Assembly (NCBI RefSeq): GCF_028066395.1
Contig: NZ_JALCBM010000008.1
Span: 9,995 to 54,113 of the forward strand
Direction of reading: 5' to 3'
Length of the DNA stretch: 44,119 nt
Source of the DNA: Ruegeria sp.
GTDB taxonomy: Bacteria > Pseudomonadota > Alphaproteobacteria > Rhodobacterales > Rhodobacteraceae
Positions within the stretch are counted from its first letter, which is position 1, and each line of letters opens with the position of its first letter. The notes beneath the pieces were generated by a model that was not told the DNA's origin, made no database searches, and saw only the letters and a program-made list of their open reading frames with translations. Positions 7,486-17,400 of this stretch are shown here, piece after piece. The translations under genes were made by a program, and so were the position numbers.

Positions 7486-9350
7486 TGCAGGTATTGCCGA
7501 TCCTCATCTCATTGATGTCGGGGGAGACCCCGGCATCCTTCGCATCCCGCCTGGCCTGGGCGAATGGTCTTTCCTTTGCCTCGGAGTTCTGCACCGATCA
7601 GGGCTTTACGCTTCAGGCCATCGCTGACGGCGATGAACGGGCTCTTTCGATCCTCGCCCAGCTCGGCGGAGTGGAACTTGCTCAACTGATGTGTGGTGTT
7701 GTTTGCAAAGTGTCGATTGGGCAGTACCGGCTGGCCGGGCAGCTTATCGAGAAACGCTGGATCACGCGCAGGCGCCTGCGGTTCTGCCCGGTGTGTGTCG
7801 TAGAAGACATCATGGCAGACACGGCGGGTGGTGCGGCACAGCGATGCGCGTGGCATGTGCCTTCGATCCGGACATGCAGCCACCACCAGGTTAGGCTGTA
7901 TGACGACGACAGCTATTCACATAGCCGAGGGCCCCATGATTTCGCCGGGCGTATCCGCGATCTCAATTTGGGCACAGATCAGTTGAGAGATCTGGGTGCA
8001 TCGCAGGTCTCAAACGGTCTGGAAGAATATCTCACCCGCCGATTGGCGGGTGAACAACAGGGCACATGGCTCGACAATATCGGGTTCGGTGCGGTTGCGC
8101 TTGGCGCTGAGATCTTCGGAGTTGTCGATCTGTTTGGTATCGATGCTAAGCTGAAGCATTTATCCGACGCAGAAAAGCGTCGCGCAGGTGCAAGGGGTTT
8201 TGAGCTCCTGTCCGAAGGTGAAGAAAGAGTGTTTCACCTGCTGCGTCGACTGCATCGTGAGGCCGGTTCCCCCATATCTCTTTCGCGCAGAAACTACGGC
8301 TGCCTGTTCAACTGGCTGGAACAATCCCATGCAGAGCAATACGAGCCCTTGCGAGATCTTGTCAGAAAGTTCTTCGTCGAGACTTATCCCATTGGAAAAG
8401 GCGAGCCGGTGCTTGGCAAACCCTGTGCAGCCCGTCGTGTCCACAGTGTTGAAACCTTGCGGCGGGATCTGGGGCTGGGGCGTCGTCAGACAGTTGAGCT
8501 GCTTGGTGCCAACGGCTTTCTGAAGCCGGAGGGTCAGGTAGGTAACTCTGCGAAAGGTGTTGTGCTCGACGCACAGGCATTGGCGCCACTGGTCAAAAAC
8601 TTTGCGGGGGCGATCTGTCAGGTAGCGGCTCAGAAAAAAATCAATGCGCCGAGAGCACAGTTTGGCGCTCTTGTTGCAGGTGGGATCATCCGACCCATCG
8701 CGGGTTCTCCAGCCGGGCAGCCTTATTATGATGAGAAGCAGCTTGATACGTTCCTCGCCAGTATCGCGCCGCGCACAACGATGGCCAAAGCGGATGGGCT
8801 GGTCGGTATTCAGTCGGTCTGCCGCAAAGCTGTTGCTGGTGCAGTCGATGTGGTGCGACTGATCCAGAATGGCGAACTGAAGACTGTGGTCAGGGATGTC
8901 GAACAAGATGGATATCTGTCGGTGCTCCTGGACCCAAGGGAGGTCGCTGAAGCGTTGCGCCTGATCAGACCGGACGGGTATCTGCGCTCGACCTTGGCGG
9001 AGTTCCTCGGTGTCAATGCATCTACCCTCCGCCATCTGGTGGACAAAAGCCATCTGAAAATGGTTCGAGCGCGTCATCCTGTGTCCCGGAAGTCGGTGCA
9101 GGTGGTGCCGTATAGCTCTGTCGACCGTTTTCTGGAGCGCTATATTCCTGCAAAGCACTATGCGGAATTTCTTGGGGGCAGCACCCGGAAAGTCGGCGAC
9201 CAGCTCATAAAGGAGCGGGTTCCGTTTATCCAAATGCCGGAAGAGTGTGGTGGACGCATATTCAGGCGGAGTGAGGTGACCTCCGGCGTGGAAGAACTGG
9301 CCAATCGCCTCCCGCTCTCGCATGATGAAATTGCCTGGCCGGAGTTGTGA
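7485..9350 (+). CDS. tniQ: TniQ family transposition protein
   Basis: A 621-residue TniQ/TnsD-like protein. In Tn5053- and Tn7-type elements such proteins help choose or load the target site together with TniA and TniB. The N-terminus (residues 1-100) has the family's GETPASFASRLAWANG block. A zinc-finger pattern follows, with C101-P-V-C104 and C131-S-H-H134 as probable ligands. The remaining ~480 residues contain several helix-turn-helix-like segments such as TLRRDLGLGRRQTVELL and TLAEFLGVNASTLRHLV, suggesting DNA binding. It overlaps the truncated tniB upstream and is closely followed by kptA. It appears intact although its partners are gone, so it may survive for another role or be a recent relic. 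Confidence 0.82.
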   Translation: MQVLPILISLMSGETPASFASRLAWANGLSFASEFCTDQGFTLQAIADGDERALSILAQLGGVELAQLMCGVVCKVSIGQYRLAGQLIEKRWITRRRLRFCPVCVVEDIMADTAGGAAQRCAWHVPSIRTCSHHQVRLYDDDSYSHSRGPHDFAGRIRDLNLGTDQLRDLGASQVSNGLEEYLTRRLAGEQQGTWLDNIGFGAVALGAEIFGVVDLFGIDAKLKHLSDAEKRRAGARGFELLSEGEERVFHLLRRLHREAGSPISLSRRNYGCLFNWLEQSHAEQYEPLRDLVRKFFVETYPIGKGEPVLGKPCAARRVHSVETLRRDLGLGRRQTVELLGANGFLKPEGQVGNSAKGVVLDAQALAPLVKNFAGAICQVAAQKKINAPRAQFGALVAGGIIRPIAGSPAGQPYYDEKQLDTFLASIAPRTTMAKADGLVGIQSVCRKAVAGAVDVVRLIQNGELKTVVRDVEQDGYLSVLLDPREVAEALRLIRPDGYLRSTLAEFLGVNASTLRHLVDKSHLKMVRARHPVSRKSVQVVPYSSVDRFLERYIPAKHYAEFLGGSTRKVGDQLIKERVPFIQMPEECGGRIFRRSEVTSGVEELANRLPLSHDEIAWPEL

Positions 9351-9360
9351 AGGTGTTGAG

Positions 9361-9918
9361 ATGAGCAGAGAAAGCAAATTCCTGAGTTTGGTGCTTCGGC
9401 ACAAACCTGAAGAGATTGGTCTTCAGCTCGACAGGCATGGCTGGGTTCGCGTTGAAGACCTGCTGCGGAAGCTGAAGAAAGCCAACCGCAAGCTAAGCCG
9501 CGACGAACTCGTTCAGCTTGTCGAAGGTAACGATAAGAAGCGCTTCACCCTGTCTGATGATGGCCAGCGCATCAGGGCAGCCCAGGGACACTCAATTGAT
9601 GTGGATCTGGGCCTGGAACCCCAACGCCCACCGGATGAACTATACCATGGCACCGCCAGCGCCAATTTGGATGCAATATTTGCCGACGGGCTAAATCCTG
9701 GGCGTCGCAAGCAGGTTCATCTTTCATTGGACCCTGATACAGCCGAGCGCGTCGGTCAGCGGCACGGAAAGCCGGTTGTTCTACGTGTCGAGGCGCAACG
9801 CATGTATGAGGACGGTTTTGAGTTCTTTCGTGCTGACAACGGTGTTTGGCTCACAGACAAAGTGCCCGCGACCTATCTGGGGTTCGGTATGATCGCAGAG
9901 CAGTGGCAATGCACCTGA
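9361..9918 (+). CDS. kptA: RNA 2'-phosphotransferase (Tpt1/KptA family)
   Basis: A 185-residue enzyme of the Tpt1/KptA family, which removes an internal RNA 2'-phosphate by transfer to NAD+. In fungi this finishes tRNA splicing; the bacterial role is uncertain. Seen here: SKFLSLVLRHKPEEIGL with the catalytic Arg-His at 13-14, HGWVRVEDLL, IRAAQGHS, the NAD-binding YHGTA, and VHLSLD. The start at 9361 is preferred over in-frame upstream codons because MSRESKFLSLVLRH is the normal N-terminus and GAAGGTG lies just upstream. The gap to tniQ is ten bases, so the two are probably co-transcribed, which makes kptA a likely passenger of the element. Confidence 0.93.
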   Translation: MSRESKFLSLVLRHKPEEIGLQLDRHGWVRVEDLLRKLKKANRKLSRDELVQLVEGNDKKRFTLSDDGQRIRAAQGHSIDVDLGLEPQRPPDELYHGTASANLDAIFADGLNPGRRKQVHLSLDPDTAERVGQRHGKPVVLRVEAQRMYEDGFEFFRADNGVWLTDKVPATYLGFGMIAEQWQCT

Positions 9919-10432
9919 CCACAAGATAAATGGCCAAGATGCTGCATTCGAGCGTCGCTGCGTAGGCACGCCTTCAAAGTGTTCCTGTAGTGCTCACCTT
10001 TCCGCACCAGTGGGCTTCCTCCAGTTTACTCCGCCTCTTCTAATCAATGTGTTTTGTACCGTGCAGGTTGTTTTCCCTTGGCATGTCTCGACATCGCGAG
10101 CCATTGCGATTGTCGAAGATAATCTCACCCTGGACACGTTGATTTTCGGCACTCGGTTCGCTAGGGGACTTGGAAAAGATGGGTGCAAGTCGCGCCATTT
10201 GCGTGTCCGTAAACCAGATGAACTTAGGCTTGTTAACAGCTCGTTTTTGACGCGTATAATACGCAGTCTTGGCGAAACTAATCGGCTGATACTGGACTGA
10301 TGGTGGCCATTTTGCTATCGTCAACCCTATTAAAACGACGATTATAGTCCAAAAAATTTAAACAAGTAGGTTTAAGCGACATCCGACGACGGTGCTGATT
10401 ATGACCTTCACTTGTTGGGAAGGTAGCGATTT
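9919..10432. other. 514-base intergenic stretch between kptA and the Hh-domain gene
   Basis: It contains the decayed IS5-family fragment described separately and AT-rich sequence from about 10320 to 10380 that could hold the promoter of the downstream genes. GGAAGG lies about nine bases before the ATG at 10433. I could not identify a convincing -35/-10 pair, terminator or complete gene. Confidence 0.5.
10040..10225 (-). pseudogene. IS5-family (IS427-like) transposase, N-terminal fragment, degenerate
   Basis: Read on the minus strand, the residues IWFTDTQMARLAPIF, then RVQGEIIFDNRNGSRC and RDMPRE resemble the N-terminus of IS427-group IS5 transposases (typically FWLTDAQMARL..., RVLSGIIFVNRNGLRWRDAP). 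Key positions have drifted and a stop follows about 60 residues in. The downstream frame shows only faint further similarity and the catalytic DDE part is absent. It is an old relic and another sign that this stretch has received mobile DNA. Confidence 0.7.
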
Positions 10433-11404
10433 ATGCGTGGTGGAATCCCGTTCTTTTTCGGCGGATTGATCGCTGTAGCCCTGCTAATGCTATTCGGTTG
10501 GTCGGTGTATCAAATGATACAGGAGGTTTTGGCGCATTGCGGCCATGTGGAAGGTCAACCGCCTGTGGATTGCCAGCCTCCCGACACACCGCTAGTACGA
10601 GAGGGGCTGATCTATGTTGTCACAACCGTGGGCGGTCTGGTCTCGGCACTAGTTATTGCCGTACTCAGCGTCACTAGACCGGGTGGTGCCCCCGAGATGG
10701 CGGGTTTTTCGCCCACCGGTAGATGGACGCGCCGGCTGACGAATGGCGTTGTTTCGCTTTATCTGATCTTATGGCTCATCGCGGGCCTCAGCGCCTTGGT
10801 GTACGGTGTGATGTGGTACCCCGGCATCCTGCCGACGTTAGGCGATATCGGTACAACCTGGCTCGGCCTCGCCGTATCAGCAACCTATGCTTATTTCGGG
10901 CTGAATCCGCCGGCAAAAACCGAAAGAGCGGACGCAGAAGGACCTCGGACCGAAAGGACGACTGGCGATCTGGTGCTGCATCAGAAAGTTCCCAATGCCA
11001 GTGAAGTTGCCAGTTCCGGTGCGCTGGTCAAACGCATCAACAGAACAGACCCTGAATTTGCCCAGCTTGTCAGCAACCAAAACGCGCAGATCATATTCAA
11101 GGATGAGGAAGGTACCGGCGCCGACAGGGTGATGTCGGCGCGGCTGATGGAAAAGCTCGACAAGCTGGCTACAGCTGTGGCGGCAGAGTGGAGTGGAGTC
11201 AAACTGCGCGTGACAGAAGCGTGGGATGAAGACGGCGAACATGCCAGCACCTCGTTGCACTACGAGGGCCGCGCTGCAGACCTGACGGTGTTTCCGCTGG
11301 ATGGCGACAAGCTGGGTCGTTTGGGGCGGTTGGCCGTCGAGGCGGGATTTGACTGGGTCTTCTTTGAGGACTCCAGCCACATTCATGTATCCGTCCGCAC
11401 CTAG
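10433..11404 (+). CDS. multi-pass membrane protein with a C-terminal Hedgehog N-terminal signalling-type (zinc DD-peptidase fold) domain
   Basis: This 323-residue protein has hydrophobic segments near residues 6-28, 57-80, 104-127 and 140-157, a linker, and a C-terminal domain (about 215-323) strikingly like animal Hedgehog N-terminal domains. Blocks seen: FKDEEGTGADR, VKLRVTEAWDEDG, SLHYEGRAADL, LAVEAGFDWVFFE and HIHVSV. Positions matching the Sonic hedgehog zinc ligands are H276, D283 and H318; E312 and H270 match its pseudo-catalytic residues; E225, E226, D231, E262, D265 and D267 match its calcium ligands. There is no Hint autoprocessing domain and no N-terminal palmitoylation-type Cys. 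Bacterial Hh-like domains are known and share the fold of zinc D-Ala-D-Ala peptidases, so a peptidase or metal-dependent binding role is possible. Loop 1 carries two cysteines (36 and 47). It stands 63 bases upstream of the first giant gene, suggesting one transcript. Confidence 0.88.
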   Translation: MRGGIPFFFGGLIAVALLMLFGWSVYQMIQEVLAHCGHVEGQPPVDCQPPDTPLVREGLIYVVTTVGGLVSALVIAVLSVTRPGGAPEMAGFSPTGRWTRRLTNGVVSLYLILWLIAGLSALVYGVMWYPGILPTLGDIGTTWLGLAVSATYAYFGLNPPAKTERADAEGPRTERTTGDLVLHQKVPNASEVASSGALVKRINRTDPEFAQLVSNQNAQIIFKDEEGTGADRVMSARLMEKLDKLATAVAAEWSGVKLRVTEAWDEDGEHASTSLHYEGRAADLTVFPLDGDKLGRLGRLAVEAGFDWVFFEDSSHIHVSVRT

Positions 11405-11467
11405 TGAGCCATTTTTTTATGATTTTCCGGCTAGCGGCTCGACGCAGGCTAATATGGGGAACATCCG

Positions 11468-14400
11468 ATGACGTTAGTGCAAAGATCTTTCCGCTTGTTT
11501 GGCAAGTTCCGGTTCGGACGCCGACCTGATGAGAGCGACGCTCAACCAACTCTTGGTAATCTGTTGGAAATTTTTCATGCGCCGTATCCGGGCGAGCAGG
11601 GATTACGCAGTTTTGCGCGAATACGTCGTGTTGGTCCAGATGATCCGCTGCCTGCGCCACCGACGGAGGCCGAACTTCCACTTGTCGAAGACAACATTTT
11701 TCTCGATGACGCACGCGATGGGATCGAGGCGGAGCTGAGGACACAAGCCAACGTCACCTTCTGGATCAGTGAACCGCCAGAAAATCACGCCGGAACCGGC
11801 GGGCGACGGTTGTTTCTGTTTGACGCCCTCTGTTTGGATCAGTTCGTGCAGAGCACGGCCCAAATCGCGTCGGACCGCTACCCGCTGGTTCCGCGCTTCA
11901 CTGAGGATTACCGGCGTCGCAGTTCTAGGGTGACGTTCGGCAGTGGACCAAATACTTTCCTGATGCGGCTGGAGCTTGGCTTTGCCATGCCATTGCCGAT
12001 GGGTAGCCGGGCGGAGATGTCGGACGGACCTGGCGGAGCGTTGTGCCTAGGAGGCACATACAACACGACCCATGCCACTGCGGATGAACTTACTGTCTCA
12101 CAAACGACTCTGATCGGACCATCGAACGATACGACGACCGTTAGCCGCCGAAGCCGGTTCGGCCGCTACGGCGTCGGGGAAAACCCGCCAGGCAATAGGC
12201 CGATTATCCGCATCAGTGAGGCCCGAGGCGCCCCCCAAACGCGAAGCCTGCTGGCCGCGTTAGGGCTTGTGGGTCAGAGTGAGGCGTCAGCCAGCGATCA
12301 TGTGGTGGAGTTCACATCCGCCTATATTGACGGTCCCAAGGGGCCGCACCACCACTATGCGGTGGCCTGCCGTCGCCGCGTCCAACTGGAACGTGCCACC
12401 CATGTCGACATAATTAGCGGCAAGGCACGACTGGATCTGACGAATCAACTGGGCGGGATGCTTGAAATCGACCAGCGCAGTGTGCTGGTTGAATGTCATT
12501 GGGGGATTGATCTGAGCGACGACGCGGTGCGCGCCACTCTGCATGGCGGTGCGGACCCTTTGAAAGCCAAGCTGAGGGCCAGTCTGCGCTGGACGTCTAC
12601 TGCACGGCTGGCCAACGGTACATTGGGACAGGCGGAAACCGGAGAACCACTGGATCGCAGGAATCGTTTGATCCTGCGCGCTGGCGGTTTGGAAGAAGCC
12701 GCGCGCATGTCATCGGTGGCGCGCAATGCGTTGACTGCAACCGACCGCCAGCCGCAGTCAATCTTGCCAACCCTGTCAGACTCTTCTAGCAGCTCCAGAA
12801 AAGCGGTGCCATTGATCGCCTATGCGCGCCGATTGAGCAGTTCGATGGTGCTGGGCGGAAAGCCCAGCATTCAGCGGGGCAATGCCGACTCTGACGGACT
12901 GGCGCGGTTCGGCATCACGCTGGACACCGATGTTTTGGCTGGGGCGCAACAATCGGGCCGCAGCCTCGATTACGTGCACCTGCCATCTATCAAGGAGGGT
13001 TGGCCTGAATCGAAGCCTTGGATCTATCCGCCGAGTTTCCCGCCTCCGCTGCCGATGCGCATGGTGTTGGCAGGATTTGACGACAAGGAACCAGACCCGA
13101 ACCCCACGGTCCATCACAACCACATCCGCCTTGGCCACGATGCGCGAATAATCCACGAGGCCTCGGCAAGTATATTTGACGACGGCTCCGTGAATGACGG
13201 TGTTTTCATTGGCATCGGCAATGACAATGACGCCGCGGAAACACCGCATGAGGGCGACGCTCATTTCGCCGGACTGGAGGCTCGACTTGGATCGCTGGCT
13301 TTCACACGCGCGGGACCGCTCCTCGTTGCTGACCGGTCCGCCGCACTGGGCAACCAAAGCCGGCTGGTGATCCGCAGGCGCGACCGACGCGCAATCAACC
13401 GGCGCGCCGCCGCAGCGCAGATGCCCAGCCTCGATATCGAATGGACGCTTGCGTTCGCCATCGACACCGCGCAGCCGGTCACCACGGATATCCCTCATGG
13501 GGACCGAGATGAGCGCCCGAGCGATCTATTAATTCGTGAAACGCCGCTGGATGAATTTGCGGATTTCGGGACGGTTTCGGCCTTTGAATTGACTGTCAAG
13601 GAGCGTCTGCAGGACGACCATGACCGGCGTTTGCAAGCCGAACTGCACGAAAACACCAGCGCGGGTGCTGACGGCGTCGCCACTTTCACCGTGCTCAGCC
13701 AGGCGCCGTTTGCCGCCTATCGCTTCAGCCGACGTCCGCTATCGGCAAGTGCTGATCCGACAAAACCGGTGGCAACGTATGACAGCGATGCCCGCGAATG
13801 GCGCATGCTGAAAGCCGCCGAAACCTATCAGTACACACGCCCTGCTGGCGCGACTGGTGAGGACGCCGACAAGCCCGGCATGTTGGAAATTCACGACCCC
13901 GCCCATCGCGAGGGCATCATTTTACCGGCTCTGCCGCCGGAAAACGGTGTCGAGCGTAGGCATGTGCTGGACATGCGTCTGTCGCCACCGAGCACGATCT
14001 GGGTAGATCCCAGCGATCTGACCCGAGATTTCTTTCTGCCGGAATACGCCGGGCGGGAGCTGTTCCGCCAGCGCGGTGACTTCGGACTTGGCATGAAATT
14101 GACAGCGTTGCGGTCCGAGCTTCTTTACGGCCTGTCGCTTGGCCTTCTGGTGCCGCAAGGTGATGACGGCACGCCGGGGCCGCGCATCGCCGAACTGCAA
14201 ACCTTGACTGGGCGCATGGTCGGTCGCGCCGATGGCGACACAAATCTTACCTTGCGCCAGCGCTGGCGTGACCTGCGCCGCGCTTTTGAGGAGCGGCCTG
14301 AACGGCTGGAGGTCTGGACACTGGATGCGGCGCGGGAAAACCCCTTCGTACCAGCGAAATTTAGTGACGGGCTAAGCTTTTCACTCCGCCACACGGCGCT

Positions 14401-17400
14401 TTTGGCACCGCCTGTCAAGTCTGGTGACTATGCGCCCCAAAGCGCGACACCAGGCAATGTCGAACCCCCGCGCTTTCATCCACATGGCCTGTCAGGCGGC
14501 GCGCTTTGGCCGCTGGAATCCGCCAACATCAACCGCGTCGTCGCCGGTAACCCCGTTGGCAGCGATGGCACGCTTGACGGCGTGGTCTTGTCACCACTGG
14601 GCGACAGCGGCAATCAGACGGTCCGGTTTCTGGACGGCTACGTCACCATCATCACGGAGACCCGGGACGGCCATCTTCACAAGCAGCGGGTCGAAATTCT
14701 AGGCCGTATTGCCGGGCTTTGGCACCGAGCCAAACATGTGGTGATCTATGAGCGCACCACTGCGCCGTCGCCGCAATTCACCCCCAATCCGCATCAGGAG
14801 ACCCGCTCCCGGCGACCAGTGCTCCGCAAGGTAGAGGAATTCGTTGAAATCCTGCAGCCGAGCCGCCGCTATCCCGATATGACCGATATCGCCCCGCGGT
14901 CGCGAGGCTTTCTGGAAGAGGTACGTTTCAATTCCAAGATCATCCATGTCAACAGCGCCTGGGGGCGCGATGTGGGTACGCAAGGCTGGGAAGTGCCGCT
15001 TTGGAACCGGGGTGAGGCAGAGGTGCGTCCGCAGATCTACCCCTATCCAGATGTCGCGTTCCTGACTGTGGGCGAAGGGAACAGCACAGCACCACAGGCC
15101 ATCCAGGAATGTCTGGATGTTGACAATCTTTATTTCTACACCGATGCCCAAGCCGCCGAGATCACGCCCGATACCGACGCATGGCCGGTAACGCACGGTG
15201 TGGACACCTGCAGTCTCGGATCGCCCAGTATCGTCCACAAGATCATGACTGACGCGGCCAAAGCGGCCGAAGATGGTGCAGGAAGTCGGCGCACTGCTGC
15301 TTCGCGGATATTGCCGGGACTACGGCGCTTCACTTGGCGGCTCGCACCCTCAGTGACGCGCACGCGGATCAACAATGAACGCGGAACCAAGCCGATTTTC
15401 GCGGGGCTGGAATCCGTCACACTGATGCGTGATCCAGGCGGATCTGTTAAAGATCAGGAAAGCGTGACAACAGCACTTGCTAAACGTCCGAATTTCATCA
15501 GGTTCTCAGACAATCTGCCCGCCGGTCTGTCGCTGCCGCTGAGCCGTGCCAACCCGCCTACGGACGTGCCCGCCTATCAGAGTGTCGTTGACGCGGTAGA
15601 GGCGATCAGCAACGCCGGATCTCCGAGCGTGGACCAACTACGAAACCTGGCAAACGCGCTGGACGCGCTCGCCACAAAGGACACCGTCAAACTCATCGAT
15701 GAGGTGTTGGATAAGGACAGATCCGGTCTTGTCGAAAAAGCGAAAACCCTGCTCGGCACCGCCGACAAGCTGGTCAGCCGCGCCCGAGATCTCGATGCGG
15801 AAGATTGCCAATCGATCGCGGCAAGGGCGGCTGCGACGATCCGCCAACGCGAGCTGTTGGCGATACAGATGGCGCGCCAGGCGGAATCCGAGGCATTGGC
15901 GCGTATTCGCGCGCTCGACGTTGTCAGCCGCGAAGATGCCAAGCAGATCCTCTATGACATGCTCGTCGACAACACGCGCGACCTTTTCGATCAGGCGGCA
16001 CAGGGCCTCGGGGATGTGCGCGGAGGAGTGGCCACAGCCCGCACCGTTGTCGCCGACTGGCGCAACGATGTCATTGCCGCGCTCACCCGCGCGCGCGCGC
16101 GGGTTTCCGTTCTGCGAAATAACTATGACGACAGCAAACCCTGGTCGCGCAACCGTATCGATCAGGCCCTGGCGCGTGTCAAAGCCGAGTTCGACGGCGC
16201 TGAGAAGGAGGCGCTCGCCGCACTCGATGAAGCTCGGCTGCGCCTTGCCACCGAAATCGACGCCGCGGCCAATGGGGTCGGTGCGCGGGTGACCCAAACC
16301 ATCGCGCAGGTGTTGCGCACCGAACAGAAACTACTAACGCGATACGCCAGCATCGCGGATGCGGTGATCAATGGCGCGGTTGCCACCTCAGATCAGATCG
16401 ACAAGCTGCCAAGCCAGGCCAAGCTCGATGCGGCAGTAGCTGAGCTGGATACCAAGGCGAATGGGCTTAGCGACGGCACCATCAAAGACAATGCGCTAGC
16501 CACTGTTGCCACGCTGAATTCTGCAATCGTTGCCATCGATATCGACACGCGAAAATCTGATGCGAAAACAATGATCAAAAAAACGCTGGAGGTCACCGAA
16601 AGATCGCTCACGGACATCAGCAAGGCCACCACGAAGGCCGCCAGCGATGCCGCCACCGCGCTTCAGGATGTTCAGACGCTGATCTCGGCTGCCCAGACGG
16701 CGGCAAATGAGTTCGTCGACGAAGAGACCGGGGAACTCAAAGGCTTTGCCAACCAACTGCACGGTGAAATCTCCGCCGCCGCAGAAGAGGTTGCACAGGC
16801 GCTGAAGGACGAGTTGCGCCAGTGGAAAGACGAAACCGATGCGCTCGATCAGGCGGTGGCAGAGGCCGAAGCCTGGGTCGATACCAATAAACGTATTGCC
16901 GAAAATGCCGCCAATCAGGCGTTGAGCGCCATCGATCAATGGCTGGCGTTCTTTGACGACCGTCTGGAAGCTGCCGAAGATGTTCTGAACAACCAGTTAC
17001 GCCAGCAATTCGCAGCGCAGGTGATAAACCCCGCGGTCGATGCGGTTTTTGAAACAACCAACTGGCCGGATCCTTCAGAGGCTGCCGCCGTGAAAGCGCA
17101 TGCCATTCTGGTGGTTCAGACCCTTGCGGACCGCTTTGAAACCAAGCTTCGGGCGTTCACAGAAATCCCGCTGGCGCAGATCGAAGAGGCGAAACAAGCC
17201 TGCATTGCGCTGATGGGTTACAAGGACAAGCTGTTTGAGGGCATCGACGCGCTGGCCACGCAGGCCGAACTCGAGATGAAGGCCGCGCTGGCGCCCTACA
17301 AAGAGCTGCTGAACGAAGTAATCGCCACTCCAGCCGACTGGGCGGAGCACGGCGCGGAAATCCTCAAAGGCACCAACAAACTGCTCGACACCACCAACGA

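Larger units (their letters stand above)
7050..10230 (+). mobile_element. remnant of a TniB/TniQ-type transposition module with cargo and an IS fragment
   Basis: This stretch holds a 5'-truncated tniB, an intact tniQ overlapping it, kptA ten bases later, and a decayed IS5-family transposase. The DDE transposase TniA that normally precedes tniB is absent, as is the N-terminal half of TniB, so the module cannot transpose alone. The break lies just after the nrdJ terminator, giving a left boundary near 7050. No terminal inverted repeats or target-site duplication could be recognised by eye. The right boundary of the island is not fixed; giant unknown genes follow. Confidence 0.6.

Noticed and set aside
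10433-11404. Full Hedgehog protein with Hint/intein autoprocessing domain
   Set aside because: The protein ends directly after the signalling-type domain (HIHVSVRT); no Hint domain or cholesterol-transfer motif is present.
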